Below are positions 25,045 to 33,286 of a stretch of DNA of 51,230 bases, one piece after another. The notes beneath the pieces are model-generated. The model had not been told where the DNA came from. It saw only the letters and a list, made by a program, of their open reading frames with translations, and searched no databases. How positions within the stretch are numbered: position 1 is the first letter of the stretch; each line of letters begins with the position of its first letter. The DNA is from Euryarchaeota archaeon UBA28 (GTDB lineage: Archaea > Thermoplasmatota > Poseidoniia > Poseidoniales > Thalassarchaeaceae): positions 1 to 51,230 of the forward strand of contig DANW01000038.1 in the NCBI GenBank assembly GCA_002501605.1. Reading direction: 5' to 3'. Made by a program: the position numbers and the translations under genes.

Positions 25045-25686
25045 CTACCTAGTCAATATCTTCTTCATCAAGGACTCGCTAAGTTTCAATGTCTTTTCTT
25101 GGTATCTTATGCCATCTTTCTCTTTAGTAATGATAGTCCCTACCTCCAGACCCATTCCTTCAAGTGTTTTCTGATCAGTACTATCGAGTGCGATAATCTC
25201 AATTTTGGAAGTGGAGCCAACTGGTATGTATGAGAGAGGAAGCAGGTATTTCTTGGGCGACAAATCTAGATTCCTTTCTATGACTGGGACTTTTGTACCA
25301 TCAGGTGCCCTCTCAGGATAGCCGAGCATCCTATCAATAGCCTCCTCCAGTTCAGATGACATGTCATGCTCCATTTTGCAGGCTGCCTCATCCACATCGC
25401 CTTCGAATCCGACCACCTCCGATAGAAGAATCTGTAATAGCCCCTCTCTCCTTTTTATTCGTGCGGCTATCTTGAATCCATCTGGAGTTAGCCTACAACC
25501 CTTGTATGGTATGTAAGTTAGAAATCCTCTATCAGATAGCCTTTGTATCATCTCTGTGGTGGATGCGTTGCTAACTTCCATTACTTTAGCAAGCTGAGAT
25601 GTCTTTACTATCGTACTCGGCTCTGAATCATAAATCTCAAAAATTCTCTTCAAATACATCTCTTCAAACTCGCTGAGATCAACCAT
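25045..25686 (-). CDS. DtxR/MntR-family metal-dependent transcriptional regulator
   Basis: A 213-residue regulator with three parts: an N-terminal winged helix (TSQLAKVMEVSNASTTEMIQRL, then GFLTYIPYKGCRLTPDG), a dimerisation domain (about 75-125) and a C-terminal FeoA/SH3-like domain (KIEIIALDSTDQKTLEGMGL). By register with DtxR, the primary metal site looks largely kept: the early M in EEMYLKRIF, and C, E and H in ACKMEH. Ancillary-site ligands appear replaced: the RRHRLLE block reads RREGLLQ, and the histidine four residues before the cysteine is aspartate. The start abuts the stop of the upstream envelope protein gene. It likely controls its own operon and perhaps the divergent one through the palindrome at 27639. 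Confidence 0.88.
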   Translation of the reverse strand: MVDLSEFEEMYLKRIFEIYDSEPSTIVKTSQLAKVMEVSNASTTEMIQRLSDRGFLTYIPYKGCRLTPDGFKIAARIKRREGLLQILLSEVVGFEGDVDEAACKMEHDMSSELEEAIDRMLGYPERAPDGTKVPVIERNLDLSPKKYLLPLSYIPVGSTSKIEIIALDSTDQKTLEGMGLEVGTIITKEKDGIRYQEKTLKLSESLMKKILTR

Positions 25687-27585
25687 CTAATCACCTCTTA
25701 ACGCCTTGAACTCAGCCCTACATGCGGGGCACCTAGACATAATTGGTCTCTTCTCAAGCGGGACCTTGAGTAGCTGTTCACATGAGGGGCATGAAAGGAT
25801 ATCAGAATCTGAGCTCGAATGCAAAATTTTCTCTTCAGATAAATCCTCCTTTTCTACCTGTTCTTCAATTTCGATACTACGCTCTTGCCGAGCGGGGTTT
25901 TTTTCCACTCCAACTTCGAAACTGTTGGTACATGCCGGACACCTCACCCTTCCAACGTGCCCACCGGGTATACTCAGCCTCTGGCTACATGTCGGACAAG
26001 AAACCTCAATGCTATCGGGCTCCCTCCTTTTTTCTATTCTGGAGACAGAGGGCCTACTCTCAGTGACTGTTGATGGTGTCCTTTCAGTGGCCACCCTCCA
26101 CAGAACTAGTGCGACCATCATAATTACAACACCAGAGACAGCTCCCAGTAGAGCGGCAGTTGTGTCAAAGGGCAGCTTGAAACCTTCCGATGGTACCTGA
26201 TTGGCCTGGATTGTTAAATTGGCAGTTGTCAATGTAGACCCAGAAGAATACCTTACTTGAAGAGGGGTTGAACCTTCGTTTTCCCATTCTTGAATGGAGG
26301 TTGATATCACCTTGGATTCTCCTGTAGATATTGAAATTGAGTTCTTTCCTGCCTCATCGTATAACATTCCATCAGATACCCTCATTATTGTTATATCTCC
26401 GGGTAACGAGTCTGAATTGCCGATATTCGAAAAGGTGCATTCCAAGAAAACTGTTTCATGAATATCAACAATTTCCGGCGTCTGCGTACAGGATGTAATC
26501 TGAATAATTGGTTGGGGCCTTGTTAGATCCACAAATAAATCGTCGATTTGTCCGGACGTCCAGTCCAAAGGAGATATTGCTATTCTAATTCTATCGAGAT
26601 TACTATCAGGATTGGGGATTTTCAAATCTAGATTTCTGACACCCTGATCTAGTTTCAATGGAAACCTTTGAAGTTCGGTGAATAATCCTGCTTGATATTC
26701 ACCAATGGAGATTTCTATGTCTCTTGAAGGCCCGTCGGAAAGAGATACCCAGTATTCCAACTCTATTCCACTAGATATGGTCCAAGCGAGAGACTTAATT
26801 CCAGATTGTACTTGTTGTTGAGGCATGATAATGAGGTCATATGAGCCATTTAGTTCCAATGAAACTCCTCCGATGCTACTAATGACCTCCCATCTGAATT
26901 CTTTCATCCCGGGTGTAGGAAATTCAAAATTCACAGAAACCTCCCTACTTGAACCGGGACTAATCCTGACATTTTGCCCGATGTATGAGGTCGAGGACTC
27001 ATCATGAGTTAACCTTAGGAAGACTGTTCCCTCAACCTCCCCCTGATTCTTGACTAAAATAGAGCCAGTCAGTGTGTCGCCGACATAAGCGGGCTCACCT
27101 GTGATGGCAATTACTGAGTCCCCTGCTGAACTGAAAATAATTGGATTTGGAGCCACTCTTATGTCCCTTTTGACCGAGGTGTTTAGCGAGGGGTTAACCG
27201 TCTGAACTTCGAACATCAAGGATATTGTGCCCTCGACCATAGGACCGATGGTTATCTCTGGACTTTTCGTTTCATAAGGGAGCCAGGATTCATTCTGGAA
27301 CATCGAAGTATACCAGACACCGTTTGAAAGAACCTTTAATTCCCATGTGCCATTGATGGAAAGGTCTACGTTGTTATAGACTTCCAATGAAATTCTAATG
27401 TAGTCCCCGTCAGATACAGTAACGTTCTCGTTCGAGGATGATGTTGTCTGATCGATTGTTTCAATAATCCAGAAATTGGAGTCTTGTATTGTCAAGGAAG
27501 GCGACTGTTCCCCCTCTGCCCTAACGGTGCAGGTAAAAATGAGGAGGAAAACTACAGCGATGGCAAAGTTAGTAGTATGCTTCAC
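25687..27585 (-). CDS. Membrane-anchored beta-rich surface protein with two cytosolic zinc ribbons
   Basis: A 632-residue protein, first in the minus operon. A signal peptide (residues 1-23, FAIAVVFLLIFTCTVRA) leads a 450-residue extracytoplasmic region of repeated beta domains. One segment, AYVGDTLTGSILVKNQGEVEG, and another with CTFSNIGNSDSLPG resemble CARDB adhesion-type modules. One membrane helix follows (TAALLGAVSGVVIMMVALVLW, about 475-498). The cytosolic tail carries two zinc ribbons: CPTC, 17 residues, CPAC, and CPSC, 17 residues, CPAC, separated by an acidic linker. Zinc ribbons on the inner side of a surface protein are uncommon and suggest protein or nucleic-acid contacts inside the cell. 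No family is recognised. Confidence 0.72.
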   Translation of the reverse strand: MKHTTNFAIAVVFLLIFTCTVRAEGEQSPSLTIQDSNFWIIETIDQTTSSSNENVTVSDGDYIRISLEVYNNVDLSINGTWELKVLSNGVWYTSMFQNESWLPYETKSPEITIGPMVEGTISLMFEVQTVNPSLNTSVKRDIRVAPNPIIFSSAGDSVIAITGEPAYVGDTLTGSILVKNQGEVEGTVFLRLTHDESSTSYIGQNVRISPGSSREVSVNFEFPTPGMKEFRWEVISSIGGVSLELNGSYDLIIMPQQQVQSGIKSLAWTISSGIELEYWVSLSDGPSRDIEISIGEYQAGLFTELQRFPLKLDQGVRNLDLKIPNPDSNLDRIRIAISPLDWTSGQIDDLFVDLTRPQPIIQITSCTQTPEIVDIHETVFLECTFSNIGNSDSLPGDITIMRVSDGMLYDEAGKNSISISTGESKVISTSIQEWENEGSTPLQVRYSSGSTLTTANLTIQANQVPSEGFKLPFDTTAALLGAVSGVVIMMVALVLWRVATERTPSTVTESRPSVSRIEKRREPDSIEVSCPTCSQRLSIPGGHVGRVRCPACTNSFEVGVEKNPARQERSIEIEEQVEKEDLSEEKILHSSSDSDILSCPSCEQLLKVPLEKRPIMSRCPACRAEFKALRGD

Positions 27586-27638
27586 GCAGGCCCCTCAAAA
27601 CTTCCGAGATGTGGAGGCGTATCAAACAAACCCCTCCC

Positions 27639-27657
27639 AAGGTCACATAGTGACCTT
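27639..27657. promoter_or_regulatory. Perfect 8+3+8 palindrome between divergent operons, candidate operator
   Basis: AAGGTCAC, ATA, GTGACCTT forms a perfect inverted repeat. It lies in the 103-base gap between the zinc-ribbon surface protein (start 27585, minus) and the coiled-coil gene (start 27689, plus). A third half-site GGTCAC follows at 27666-27671. The element is 32-50 bases upstream of the plus-strand start, where BRE/TATA would sit. The minus operon encodes a DtxR-type regulator, which binds such dyads in known families, so autoregulation is a fair inference. Confidence 0.55.
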
Positions 27658-27688
27658 TAACCGACGGTCACGGGTGGGCGGGATTGCA

Positions 27689-28504
27689 ATGGACGTCCAA
27701 CAGTTGATGGAGGTAAAACCCGAAGTGCTTGCTGAAGGCCTTCTGGTTCGATGGAAGGCCTTAGAGGAGCAGTTGCCCAACGTAATTAGGAATCTGGAGG
27801 CTGAAGAAGAGGCCCTTGCCCCTAAAGTGAAAAGGGCGGTCGAAGCCCACGCCACTGCAAATAATGTTGTGGCCACCAATAAGCAGAAGAGAAATACTGC
27901 TCAGACACTAGCCCGGGAAATGCTGGTTGAAGTTAGAGAGTCCATAGACACACTATCAAAAACTGGAGGGATGATTAATTTGGATCCCGAGTGGAAGAAA
28001 ATGAAGCTTCTAGAAGAGCTAGAGAATATAGAGTCCACAATAGAGACCTCTGCTCTGGACCACAAAGAAGAGGGTAGGCTAATTTCTAAGAGGAGGAAAC
28101 TAATTGAGCAGAACGAGAAATGGCTTAAGGAGAGGCGCGCATCCAATCCTGAAATGTCTAATTATCTTGATTCTAGGAAAATAATGGTTGCCAATTTCAA
28201 AGCATCAGAGACTGCCCACTCTAGAATGATGAAGGCCGTAGAAAAGGCACAACCACTTTATGAGAAAATGGTAAGCCTAAAGACAGAGATTAGAGATACC
28301 AGAAGGCAATTAGATAGAGCCAAGGAGCTTTATTCACAATCCTCGGATGCGATAGCCCTTTGGGAAGGGAAGATTTCTTCTGGGTTTGGAGATGGAGTGA
28401 ATGGATTCGATGATCTGCTTATTGATATGAACAGAGTTTTGTCTGGAGGGGCATCTTCCTTCGCGATGAGGAAGGGAAAGAAGAGAAAGGAGGAAGAGGA
28501 ATGA
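27689..28504 (+). CDS. Coiled-coil protein (COG1340-like), paralogue 2
   Basis: A 271-residue helical protein. I chose the ATG at 27689 (MDVQQLMEVKPEVLAEG); an open frame extends upstream to 27476 but would run through the intergenic operator and into the divergent gene. Heptad patterns fill most of the length, rich in E, K and R. A mid-protein hinge LENIESTIETSALDHKEEGR parallels ISNIENRLMTDGTLTLKAENR in the protein at 22426. The C-terminus has DLLIDMNRVLSGGASS then a basic/acidic tail (KGKKRKEEEE). It is first of three consecutive coiled-coil genes and overlaps the next by ATGA (28501-28504). No enzymatic motif is visible. Confidence 0.75.
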   Translation: MDVQQLMEVKPEVLAEGLLVRWKALEEQLPNVIRNLEAEEEALAPKVKRAVEAHATANNVVATNKQKRNTAQTLAREMLVEVRESIDTLSKTGGMINLDPEWKKMKLLEELENIESTIETSALDHKEEGRLISKRRKLIEQNEKWLKERRASNPEMSNYLDSRKIMVANFKASETAHSRMMKAVEKAQPLYEKMVSLKTEIRDTRRQLDRAKELYSQSSDAIALWEGKISSGFGDGVNGFDDLLIDMNRVLSGGASSFAMRKGKKRKEEEE

Positions 28505-29469
28505 GTGAAGGGATTAATTCAAACTCATTTCAAGATTTAGAAAATCTTGATGGAAATCAGGTCCATGATCTCAGAAGCGAGCTTGAGCGTGGGCTTGGGT
28601 CACTTGAAGGTGAAAGGAGGGACCTCAGGGCCGAGAGGATGGACTTAGTAAACAGGGTCAGGGTTCTAAGAAACATTGTTGGGGGAATGGAAGGGGCTGA
28701 CTCAGACAGAAGGGACCTTCTCAGAAAATTTCACGAAACCAGGAAATCTGCGGACACACATAGGAAGAGAAGGGACGAGGTTAACAAGTTAATTCCCCCT
28801 CCTATGGAAGTCCTGAAAGAGTGGCTTTCCGAGACATATAGAAGGTTGACAATAATAGACAATGATTTAACGGCAGTCCCGACACTCCCAAGAGAGCTGG
28901 AAGCATTCAGAAGATTCTTCGAAATTCAGGCTTCGATTACAAAAAAATCCGAGTCGGAAAATGCGCACTCGGAATATGTCATAAGAGCGAAGGAAATGAG
29001 GGAAATAACACTAAAACTGGACGAAGGGAGAAGAGAAAGGAAAGGCCTGGAGGAACGTGCTGACTCCGAAGCAGGAGTTGAGGGTAAAGCGAATAGGGGC
29101 GAAGTCAGGAAAATCAGTAAAAGGATTACAAAGATCGACAAAAGGATAGAGTCCATAGATAGTGAAAGGAAATCTTTACGGAAGGAGCTTTCTCGGGTTA
29201 GGTCATACCAAAGGGTGACTGGTGGCAGGAATAGAAAGGTTAGATTCTCAGAAATTAAGGCAAAGGCAAAGACAGGCGGATCACTGAGCACCATTGAATT
29301 GGATGCTTTATTAGGCTCTGGTAATCTTTCTGAGCTGGCTGGCAATAAATCAGGTTATGGAGCTAAATCTGCAGAGAGAAAATCAGATACACCCAAAAAG
29401 AGGAGGAAGATTGGAGTATCACGGAGAGGGCCGAGAAAAGGTAATCTTGCCACCAACAGGGAAGATTGA
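28501..29469 (+). CDS. Coiled-coil protein (COG1340-like), paralogue 3
   Basis: A 322-residue protein dominated by charged coiled coil (about residues 15-245), with very high R, E, K and D content. A short proline-containing break occurs near residue 98 (LIPPPMEVLKEWL). Towards the end, KAKTGGSLSTIELDALLGSG matches the C-terminal signature seen in paralogue 4 (MSGDTLSTEELMSL), after which a basic low-complexity tail follows (KKRRKIGVSRRGPRKGN). Translation is coupled to paralogue 2. Rod-like structural, cytoskeletal or scaffold roles are possible, but only the coiled coil is actually visible. Confidence 0.75.
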   Translation: MSEGINSNSFQDLENLDGNQVHDLRSELERGLGSLEGERRDLRAERMDLVNRVRVLRNIVGGMEGADSDRRDLLRKFHETRKSADTHRKRRDEVNKLIPPPMEVLKEWLSETYRRLTIIDNDLTAVPTLPRELEAFRRFFEIQASITKKSESENAHSEYVIRAKEMREITLKLDEGRRERKGLEERADSEAGVEGKANRGEVRKISKRITKIDKRIESIDSERKSLRKELSRVRSYQRVTGGRNRKVRFSEIKAKAKTGGSLSTIELDALLGSGNLSELAGNKSGYGAKSAERKSDTPKKRRKIGVSRRGPRKGNLATNRED

Positions 29470-29492
29470 GGTACCTCGATATATGTGCTTAA

Positions 29493-30401
29493 ATGTCAGT
29501 TCAAATTCGAAAACAAGGAGGAAGGCAGTTGGAGCTAGAAGAGATTGACAAAGTATTTTCTCCTGTCAAGGAGGCTTTAGAATCTGGTCTTGAAGAGAAA
29601 CGCGAGCTCAGAGATGAGCTGAATGCAAAGGTCAGGGCATATCTAGATACCCGCAATGAGGTTAATCGTCAGGTCAAGGAGCTAATTTCAGAGGTCAGAT
29701 CTCAGAAAGACATCCGGGATGTCGCAAATTCAAAGGTCAAGGAGCTGAAAATAGAGAGAGCAGAGAAATCCGATGAGCTAAAGCTAATTAGGACCGAGTT
29801 GAGAGAAATACTTTCGAGGCTCGAGGAAAATGGTGACAGCACGATGCGCAGATCCGGCCCTCCGCCATCAAAGATTAGGGCAAAAATGGATGCCTTGGAA
29901 AGAAAATATGAGAGGGGCGGATTTACCGGGGCTAGCGAGAAGGGTTTCTTTAGGGAGATGAAAAGGCTTAGTCAGGAGTTGAAAGAGGCAAAGGCTTCCA
30001 ACAAGGATGGTGGTAAGTTAAGTGATTTAAAGTCTGCAGTCCGTATTGCTGAGAGAGCCCAAGAGGAAGCTCACAATAGGGTGGAGAAAGCCGTCGTCGA
30101 TGCTCAAGAAGCACATGATCTGATGGTAGAGCTCTCGGAGGAAGTTGATAGGCTTAGAGAGTCAGCTAATTCCGCTCACTCTGGCCTGACTAAGTCCAAA
30201 AAGGAAGCGGATTCAATACATAGCTTGTACATAGTATCACTAAGGTGCATCCATTCGATTCAGGATCTTGTTAAGGCTATGGAAGCAAGAACGGAGGAAG
30301 GAGAATCAGAAGATAAGACTGAGGTTTCGGATCTGATGTCTAAGTTGATGTCTGGGGACACGTTATCAACTGAGGAGCTGATGTCGTTACAGAGAAATTA
30401 G
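29493..30401 (+). CDS. Coiled-coil protein (COG1340-like), paralogue 4
   Basis: A 302-residue protein closest in layout to typical archaeal COG1340 proteins. Long helices are seen at about 12-110 and 165-265, separated by a central segment with MDALERKYERGGFTGASEKG that fits the hinge position of the others. It ends in LMSKLMSGDTLSTEELMSLQ, similar to the C-terminal motif of that family (small residue, LT/ST, EEL, LQ). It starts with ATG 23 bases after paralogue 3. The 3' end overlaps the convergent unknown gene by four bases. Family members are often misannotated as phosphatases, and I see no catalytic motif. Confidence 0.78.
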   Translation: MSVQIRKQGGRQLELEEIDKVFSPVKEALESGLEEKRELRDELNAKVRAYLDTRNEVNRQVKELISEVRSQKDIRDVANSKVKELKIERAEKSDELKLIRTELREILSRLEENGDSTMRRSGPPPSKIRAKMDALERKYERGGFTGASEKGFFREMKRLSQELKEAKASNKDGGKLSDLKSAVRIAERAQEEAHNRVEKAVVDAQEAHDLMVELSEEVDRLRESANSAHSGLTKSKKEADSIHSLYIVSLRCIHSIQDLVKAMEARTEEGESEDKTEVSDLMSKLMSGDTLSTEELMSLQRN

Positions 30402-31339
30402 ATGATTGGGTACGTCCTTCCATTAAGTCCGTGAAGGACAGTATCCTCCCTACCCTCAAGTTTGACCACCCATGCCGGTATTCCGATATTTCTTGGAAAT
30501 ATTACTGTAGAGCTAGCGTCTAATCTCCACCATTCTAACATTATACTTCTAACTGAACCATCTGTATCTTCCGTCTTACCCTGTCTTCTGGAATCTAATA
30601 TTGATGGTAGTAGGGATTTCATTTCTTCAGTTCCTTTCCACTTTGATGGAGGAGGATCTAGGACTCTCAAATTTGGCGAGAGAGATGAGTTATCAAATCC
30701 ATCAAATATAGATATTGTAGACGCCCATGGATCTTCAAGAATCATCCAAATTTTGCTTTCCGACTCTCCGGCGGGGGAGACAATAGTACCCTCTACTCTC
30801 CATATGATGCAATTAAGGAGAACTGGATACGTCAGTGCCCCCTCGTAGCCTTTCTGGGTGAGCCAAGACTCGATATCTACTATCGGTTTAATTGAGCCTA
30901 CCATGTCATGATTTTGACCCTCTCTATCGTTATGGTCTGTATGTGTGGTATCCAGATTAGTTATTCGGGCAGTGACTTTTAGCTCGCCTGATAGAATAGC
31001 CTCACCAAGCCAAACTGACATCTCATTTGGTCCCCAAACTACAATCTCTAGACCCGGGGGCAATATAGAAGTGTACTCTTCCGGTAATTTCCTTTCACTC
31101 AGTATCCAATGCCTGCCTTGAGGAGCATCAACCACCCATCTTTCAAATTCGGCCATACTTACTGGTAATATATCGGATTCAAAGTGCCAGACATTTACTG
31201 GATTACCTCCCTTTTCACCAAATTCGGGTACTCTTTCAGCTACTCCTAACAGAGAAAATCCTGGAGAAGACGCTATGCTTGGGGAAGAATCTAATCGGAC
31301 TCCCCTCGCGCTTAATAGTTGCCTTACTGCATCTTCCAC
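30398..31339 (-). CDS. Conserved-looking hypothetical protein, unknown
   Basis: A 313-residue soluble protein with a GTG start at 31339. The first 120 residues read like an alpha/beta fold: VRQLLSARGVRLD, FSLLGVAERVPEF, NVWHFESDILPVSMAEFERW, then GLEIVVWGPNEMSVWLGEAI. That order recalls restriction-endonuclease-like folds or Mrr-type N-termini, but no PD-(D/E)xK motif can be assigned with confidence. The C-terminal part has a beta-rich character (SKIWMILEDPWASTISIF) and several tryptophans. No signal peptide or membrane helix is present. It lies downstream of rpl30e on the same strand after a 69-base gap and may be transcribed separately. Confidence 0.55.
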   Translation of the reverse strand: MEDAVRQLLSARGVRLDSSPSIASSPGFSLLGVAERVPEFGEKGGNPVNVWHFESDILPVSMAEFERWVVDAPQGRHWILSERKLPEEYTSILPPGLEIVVWGPNEMSVWLGEAILSGELKVTARITNLDTTHTDHNDREGQNHDMVGSIKPIVDIESWLTQKGYEGALTYPVLLNCIIWRVEGTIVSPAGESESKIWMILEDPWASTISIFDGFDNSSLSPNLRVLDPPPSKWKGTEEMKSLLPSILDSRRQGKTEDTDGSVRSIMLEWWRLDASSTVIFPRNIGIPAWVVKLEGREDTVLHGLNGRTYPII

Positions 31340-31408
31340 GTATTAGTCTGAGGAGTTACCTGACTTGAAGCGTGCGCTATAACCCGGAGGCAAGCAAGCA
31401 AATCAACA

Positions 31409-31705
31409 TCATATGTTATGTTTCAGTGACATTAATTCACTCTGGCCTGCATCTATTATGCAGAGTGCGCTGATTGAGAAAGGCCTCGCACAAGCTGCGC
31501 CTAATTGTCTGTTAACCATCTGAACCCTGTGTACTGGAACGCTTGGATGGGAATCTACGATGTCCGAGAGGAAAGCCTCAGGACAGTTTGCGGCTACTAG
31601 GACAAGTCTAGCATCCCCATTAGAGCATGCCCCCATTGTCTCCCTTTGACCGAATACTACTTTTCCAGTACTCAATGCCTGCTTTAGATTTCTCGTTAGA
31701 TCCAC
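31409..31705 (-). CDS. rpl30e: Ribosomal protein eL30
   Basis: A 98-residue member of the L7Ae/L30e/S12e/Gadd45 RNA-binding family. It opens with a helix (MDLTRNLKQALSTGKVVFGQRE) matching the conserved KxGKxxxG element of L30e, followed by LVLVAANCPEAF (the LxxxANxxP motif) and the PVHRVQMVNRQLGAACARPF region. In archaea rpl30e commonly follows rpoA2 in the RNA polymerase operon, as here with a nine-base gap, and is then followed by nusA. In this window nusA and rps12 are absent, so the cluster ends here. The assignment rests on both sequence and position. Confidence 0.88.
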   Translation of the reverse strand: MDLTRNLKQALSTGKVVFGQRETMGACSNGDARLVLVAANCPEAFLSDIVDSHPSVPVHRVQMVNRQLGAACARPFSISALCIIDAGQSELMSLKHNI

Positions 31706-31714
31706 TTTCTCACC

Positions 31715-33286
31715 TCATACCTCATCTGGAATATAGAACAAATCAACGCTTCCCGTGCCGAGAGCTATTGGCTGCCCGACTACGATATTTTCTGTTACCC
31801 CTCTCAACTCATCCCTTTCTCCGATGATACCTGCCCTTAGCAAGTGAGAGACGGTTACTTCGAAGGCGGATCTAGCAAGTATACTATGCTTTGTCCCGCT
31901 AACACCGTGCCTTCCGATAGCCCTTACTTCTCCACTACTCGTCATAACGTCAGACACTGTGATAAGATGCCTGACGTCGACATCAAGACCTGCGCCTTCG
32001 AGAGTGTCTGACATCTCGTTGATGATTGCCTGCCGTGCGGCCTCAATGCCCAGATATGACTGAATCTCATTGATATTATTGGTGTATGTCCTTGATCTGT
32101 CAATACCGGCAAATTCGCTCACCTTCGGAAGATTGGATCCTATTGTAGAGATGTAGTACTCGTCATTCTCACCAGCCTGAACATTGGCTCTTACAATCCC
32201 TCTAATCCCCTTCAACTGTAGTTTCTTGATTTTATCTTCAAGCTGTAGGAGGTCTGTGTATGTAGGAGGGTCAGTAGCTAGTGTTTCAAGGTCTTCTTTC
32301 TTAGCAATGCCCGGTATAATCTTCAATTCTGAAGGTTTGTCATCATTATCAGCCTGTATGTAAAGCCTCAAAGCCCTGCTAAGTTTATCTTGAACTTCTG
32401 CACCGGTCATATTTTTCAGCCTCATATTTGACTTATTCAATTTCAAACTTAGATACCTCTGTGCGACCTCAACATCGATGTTTGCAATGTCACTGGTAGT
32501 TGTAGCTTCCAGTCCAGCGGCTATCTCCCTAACTAGCTTCTCATTTGTTCTGAGGGGTTTCCCTTTCGAGTTCTTCTCATTGAGGTATATCCTCATCGTG
32601 GGCGTATTCGGTGTTTTTCTAGCATCCACAATCTCGATAATTCTTGGAAGCCCCTGAGTAACGTTTACTGTAGCTACTCCCGCATAGTGGAAAGTCCTCA
32701 TTGTCATTTGAGTACCGGGTTCACCGATTGACTGCGCTGTTGTGATTCCTACGGCCTCATGAGGATCGGCCCGGGACATTACCAATGAGGACTTGGCTGA
32801 TTCGATTACCTTCTTGGCTTTGGAGGGTGTGATTTTCTTGATTCCTCTGGCCCTTATTCCTTCTGTTAAATCCATGAGCATCCTTGGTGTAAGGCTTACA
32901 TTAGCATTAATAGAAGCTGAATGTAGCTGTTGATAGATGTCATCTTGGTGATCTACGTCTCTGAGTATCTGTCCCATTTTGAAATCATCATCAAATCCCT
33001 CCAGAGGTAGCATCGATTTCCTTCTTCTCCTTGCGGCCGCAGATTTCCTTCGAACTACAGTCTTCTCTGTAGAGGCGGCGGCGCTTCTAGCAGATTTGGA
33101 GGAGGCCGCCATTAGGTCACTAATTCTCTGTGCAGTACCTGAGTCAATGCCACATATCTGTGCAATCTGACCTGGAGTTAGGACTTTGACATCATCCCAT
33201 TTCCTGTCATCCGCTAGCTTGTGGGCGTATTCCTCATCAATCTGAAGATCCATGAGCTTTTTCTTGGTTGCACTCTTTACGACCAT
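31715..33286 (-). CDS. rpoA2: DNA-directed RNA polymerase subunit A'' with extra N-terminal domain
   Basis: The C-terminal part of the largest RNA polymerase subunit. Residues from about 110 on match RpoA'': EAVGITTAQSIGEPGTQMTMRTFHYAGV (trigger-loop region) and GLPRIIEIVDARKTPNTP are unmistakable. Near the C-terminus GRHGVSGTKHSILARSAFEVT is typical. Usual archaeal A'' is about 380-400 residues; this one is 523. The extra N-terminus (residues 1-60) is a helical, HhH-like domain with EEYAHKLADD and CGIDSGTAQRI, followed by a basic A/K/R linker. The same domain begins RpoH. The gene is coupled to rpoA1 by an ATGA overlap (33284-33288). Confidence 0.97.
   Translation of the reverse strand: MVVKSATKKKLMDLQIDEEYAHKLADDRKWDDVKVLTPGQIAQICGIDSGTAQRISDLMAASSKSARSAAASTEKTVVRRKSAAARRRRKSMLPLEGFDDDFKMGQILRDVDHQDDIYQQLHSASINANVSLTPRMLMDLTEGIRARGIKKITPSKAKKVIESAKSSLVMSRADPHEAVGITTAQSIGEPGTQMTMRTFHYAGVATVNVTQGLPRIIEIVDARKTPNTPTMRIYLNEKNSKGKPLRTNEKLVREIAAGLEATTTSDIANIDVEVAQRYLSLKLNKSNMRLKNMTGAEVQDKLSRALRLYIQADNDDKPSELKIIPGIAKKEDLETLATDPPTYTDLLQLEDKIKKLQLKGIRGIVRANVQAGENDEYYISTIGSNLPKVSEFAGIDRSRTYTNNINEIQSYLGIEAARQAIINEMSDTLEGAGLDVDVRHLITVSDVMTSSGEVRAIGRHGVSGTKHSILARSAFEVTVSHLLRAGIIGERDELRGVTENIVVGQPIALGTGSVDLFYIPDEV

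Noticed and set aside
27476..27688. Upstream extension of the first plus-strand coiled-coil gene
   Set aside because: It runs through the palindromic operator and into the divergent surface protein gene. The residues are not coiled coil, and an internal ATG at 27689 fits better.
22426..30401. Reading the coiled-coil proteins as phosphoserine phosphatases or SMC ATPases
   Set aside because: No HAD motifs and no Walker A or B motifs are visible; only heptad-rich helices and short hinge elements.
31405..31417. Small inverted repeat AACAT/ATGTT at the end of rpl30e
   Set aside because: Five-base arms with no following T-run; too weak to call a terminator.
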